Both the position numbers and the translations under genes were made by a program. This document shows, one piece after another, positions 62,275 to 64,000 of a stretch of DNA of 64,000 bases. The notes beneath the pieces are model-generated. The model was not told where the DNA came from. It saw only the letters and a list, made by a program, of their open reading frames with translations, and did no database searches. Location: NCBI RefSeq assembly GCF_002443255.2, contig NW_019211460.1, forward strand, positions 37,333,498-37,397,497, written 5' to 3'. Each line of letters starts with the position of its first letter. Within the stretch, counting starts at the first letter, position 1. This DNA comes from Varroa destructor (Eukaryota > Arthropoda > Arachnida > Mesostigmata > Varroidae).

Positions 62275-62316
62275 ACAACACATTATATTACCCTGGCGTG
62301 TAATATAATGTGTTGT
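62275..62316. repeat. Perfect 17-bp inverted repeat, 8-nt loop
   Basis: ACAACACATTATATTAC and its exact reverse complement are separated by CCTGGCGT. The low chance of a 17-bp perfect stem suggests a foldback element, a MITE core or a structured RNA. Confidence 0.85.
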
Positions 62317-63481
62317 ACAAGCATTCGATGTGACCTTGCTTATTCGTTCGGCTTATCACACTATGAATCATCAGTACCAAAAAAAAAGAAACAGCTCTAA
62401 TAAGACCATTAGAATAAAATTCCATCTCATCCTCGTCCTCCTCCTCCTTCTGCAGGATGTTTTCAAAAGAAGAACACTTCAGCGAGAGGATCTTCAAGAT
62501 TTCTCACCAAGAAGGAGGAGAGGATTGACCTTGGTTGGCTGGCTGCCTAATCGCAGAATTTTCTCTCCGATCAACGTCCGGGGCGAGCGAGACTTCTACC
62601 GATGAGACGTTTGATCAGAGCAGCGGTCACTGCCTCTCGGTAGCGCAGTGTTAGGAATGTCCAGTGGGGTTTGGGCATCAACAAATATAAAAAGGGACCA
62701 CTGCAATTGGGGTCAATCCTGGCACCAACCTGTCGTTGTAAATACTCGTCCTTTGGTGGACTACGCTACCTGTGCAGCGCCGTCTCTCGATTTTTATCTA
62801 TCTCTGTGTCTGACTTTTTGTCTGTGTACTCCCGGTCATGGGACGGACAACGGCACCCCGACACCGAGAATCGAGGCCATCGCTTTTGGACGATCACTAA
62901 CCTCGTCCACTAGCTAGAGTTCGCTTCGGTAGTTATTGAGGCCTCTCAGGAAGTTGTCCCGTTGCAGACAACCCAGGAGGCCGTCCTGTAGTGACTAGTG
63001 AGTGACCTTTTATGAACTTATGTCATCGTCAAAATGCGCCAGTGTAAAAGAAATGGCGCAAGGCCATGCTTTGCCGTAAAGCCTGTACCAAGAAATAAAA
63101 AATCATCTCGGTTAAAAAATCAAGCGAGCTTGATGCGAGGAAATTACGCAACTCGCTAATATCTTTAAATCAAATACCAGTTTAAACTGGTTATCAAACT
63201 GTTCATAGAAACCTTCGACTCATTTTTGATAAAATTAATTAATATTACATCTACTAATATACACGGGGCTAACTATCCACATTTTTAGGTTTATGAAACC
63301 TAATTTTGACACAATGCTCTATCCTACTTCTTTTTTTTTATGTTGCGCTGATTTTTAGAGTTCAGTGAAAAAAGTCTATAAAAGGTTAGCTCATGAAACT
63401 GCAAGTTTTAAGATCATACTTTGAGAAAACTGTTTTGTGTGTATTTCCCCCCCGTTTTTATCTTAAACCATAACACTCTAG

Positions 63482-63541
63482 GGTCGAGTTTACACAAACA
63501 CGAATTGCATGGAAAGCTTTTGGCAACAACGCAAATATCAG
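63482..63541 (+). other. Candidate exon near right edge
   Basis: A pyrimidine-rich stretch and CTCTAG acceptor precede 60 bases that end in a consensus donor CAG|GTGAGT. All three plus frames are open; one contains MESFWQQRKYQ from an ATG at 63509. A TATA-like TATAAAAAGGG lies at 62686. This could be the first exons of a gene running past the right edge, but there is no homology to support it. Confidence 0.22.
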
Positions 63542-64000
63542 GTGAGTCTCTAGTCGGGCTGCGTCATCTTTTGAACGTGCCGTAATTACGGTAATAATCT
63601 CCTTTTGAATATGATAAATGAAATTCTGCTTGGTGTTTTGTTATGCAAGGATTCGCTGTGATATAAATGTATAATCCAATTATCGAATATATTATAGGAC
63701 TTACCACTATGCAAGCAGGAGCTCTCGATGTTCATTACGTTTAGCTATTTTTCTTGAAAGATTTAAATAACTGTAATTTATTACGTTTTAGATTTAATGT
63801 TTTTTGCCCTTGGCGTTTATATGAGAGGAGTATCTCTAGATTTAATTATTTGTAACGCGTAATATTATGTAGGAGTTACGTGGCACGAAAGTCTAGTAAA
63901 TCGAGTTGAACTTTGCGCTGGAGAGCGCAGTCTTGGACGTAATGAACAACTAAATTTTCTCAACGTTTGACCGTTTTCTACACAACGTGTTGTACAGCTC

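Larger units (their letters stand above)
54335..64000. other. Gene-poor region with decayed transposons
   Basis: 9.7 kb with no supportable intact gene. 54.3-55.6 kb is AT-rich and should include the SQOR 3' end. 55.7-58.1 kb is GC-richer and holds LINE debris. 59.4-60.3 kb has a possible hAT-like frame and short GC-richer pieces. A long hairpin lies at 62.28 kb and a TATA-like motif plus a possible exon at 62.7-63.5 kb. Confidence 0.5.

Noticed and set aside
1..64000. CRISPR arrays, bacterial operons, rRNA genes or integrated viral genomes
   Set aside because: No regularly spaced repeats, no polycistronic layout, no rRNA-like blocks, and no viral gene order; the genes are spliced animal genes.

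Overview
This window is eukaryotic nuclear DNA. It has spliced protein-coding genes with GT-AG introns, AT-rich introns and intergenic DNA, many (TA)n microsatellites and decayed transposons. The gene set (an islet-type LIM-homeobox gene, TAF6, a pocket-binding E2F, the ER protein disulfide isomerase PDIA6/P5 and sulfide:quinone oxidoreductase) fits an animal. Compact genes and the protein sequences suggest an arthropod, perhaps a mite or other chelicerate. That placement is inference and no species can be named from sequence alone.

Layout. From 1 to 24.4 kb lies the 5' part of a minus-strand islet gene. One exon (9146-9377) carries the whole first LIM domain, and a short candidate first coding exon lies 11 kb upstream at 20613-20634, in a GC-rich, repeat-rich block (20.6-24.4 kb) that looks like its 5' UTR and promoter. 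The rest of the gene should lie beyond the left edge. From 24.4 to 31.7 kb I see no convincing gene. TAF6 (minus, six coding exons, 31705-40217) and E2F (plus, seven coding exons, 40984-45589) are head to head with about 0.77 kb between start codons. E2F then converges on PDIA6 (minus, three exons, 46632-49426). PDIA6 and SQOR (plus, three exons, 52141-54334) are divergent, 2.7 kb apart. From 54.3 to 64 kb there are only transposon remains, hairpins and a weak candidate exon near the right edge.

Four gene models join cleanly, with reading phase kept at every splice site: TAF6 614 aa, E2F 354 aa, PDIA6 442 aa, SQOR 436 aa. The islet join is also in phase. TAF6 (TFIID core) and E2F (cell-cycle transcription) act in the nucleus, PDIA6 in the ER lumen and SQOR in mitochondrial sulfide oxidation. 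They are ordinary neighbours, not one pathway.

The most notable signals are: an exact ER-stress element (CCAAT-N9-CCACG) on the coding strand 160 bp upstream of the PDIA6 start, next to a TGACGTCA palindrome; in-frame read-through plus AATAAA signals in the last SQOR intron and in an E2F intron, predicting C-terminally truncated isoforms; an RTEL C-terminus on PDIA6; a mariner/Tc1-like transposase relic inside TAF6 intron 1; a frameshifted LINE reverse transcriptase at 57.2-57.5 kb; and tRNA-derived SINE-like pieces. I found no CRISPR array, operon or clearly novel system.
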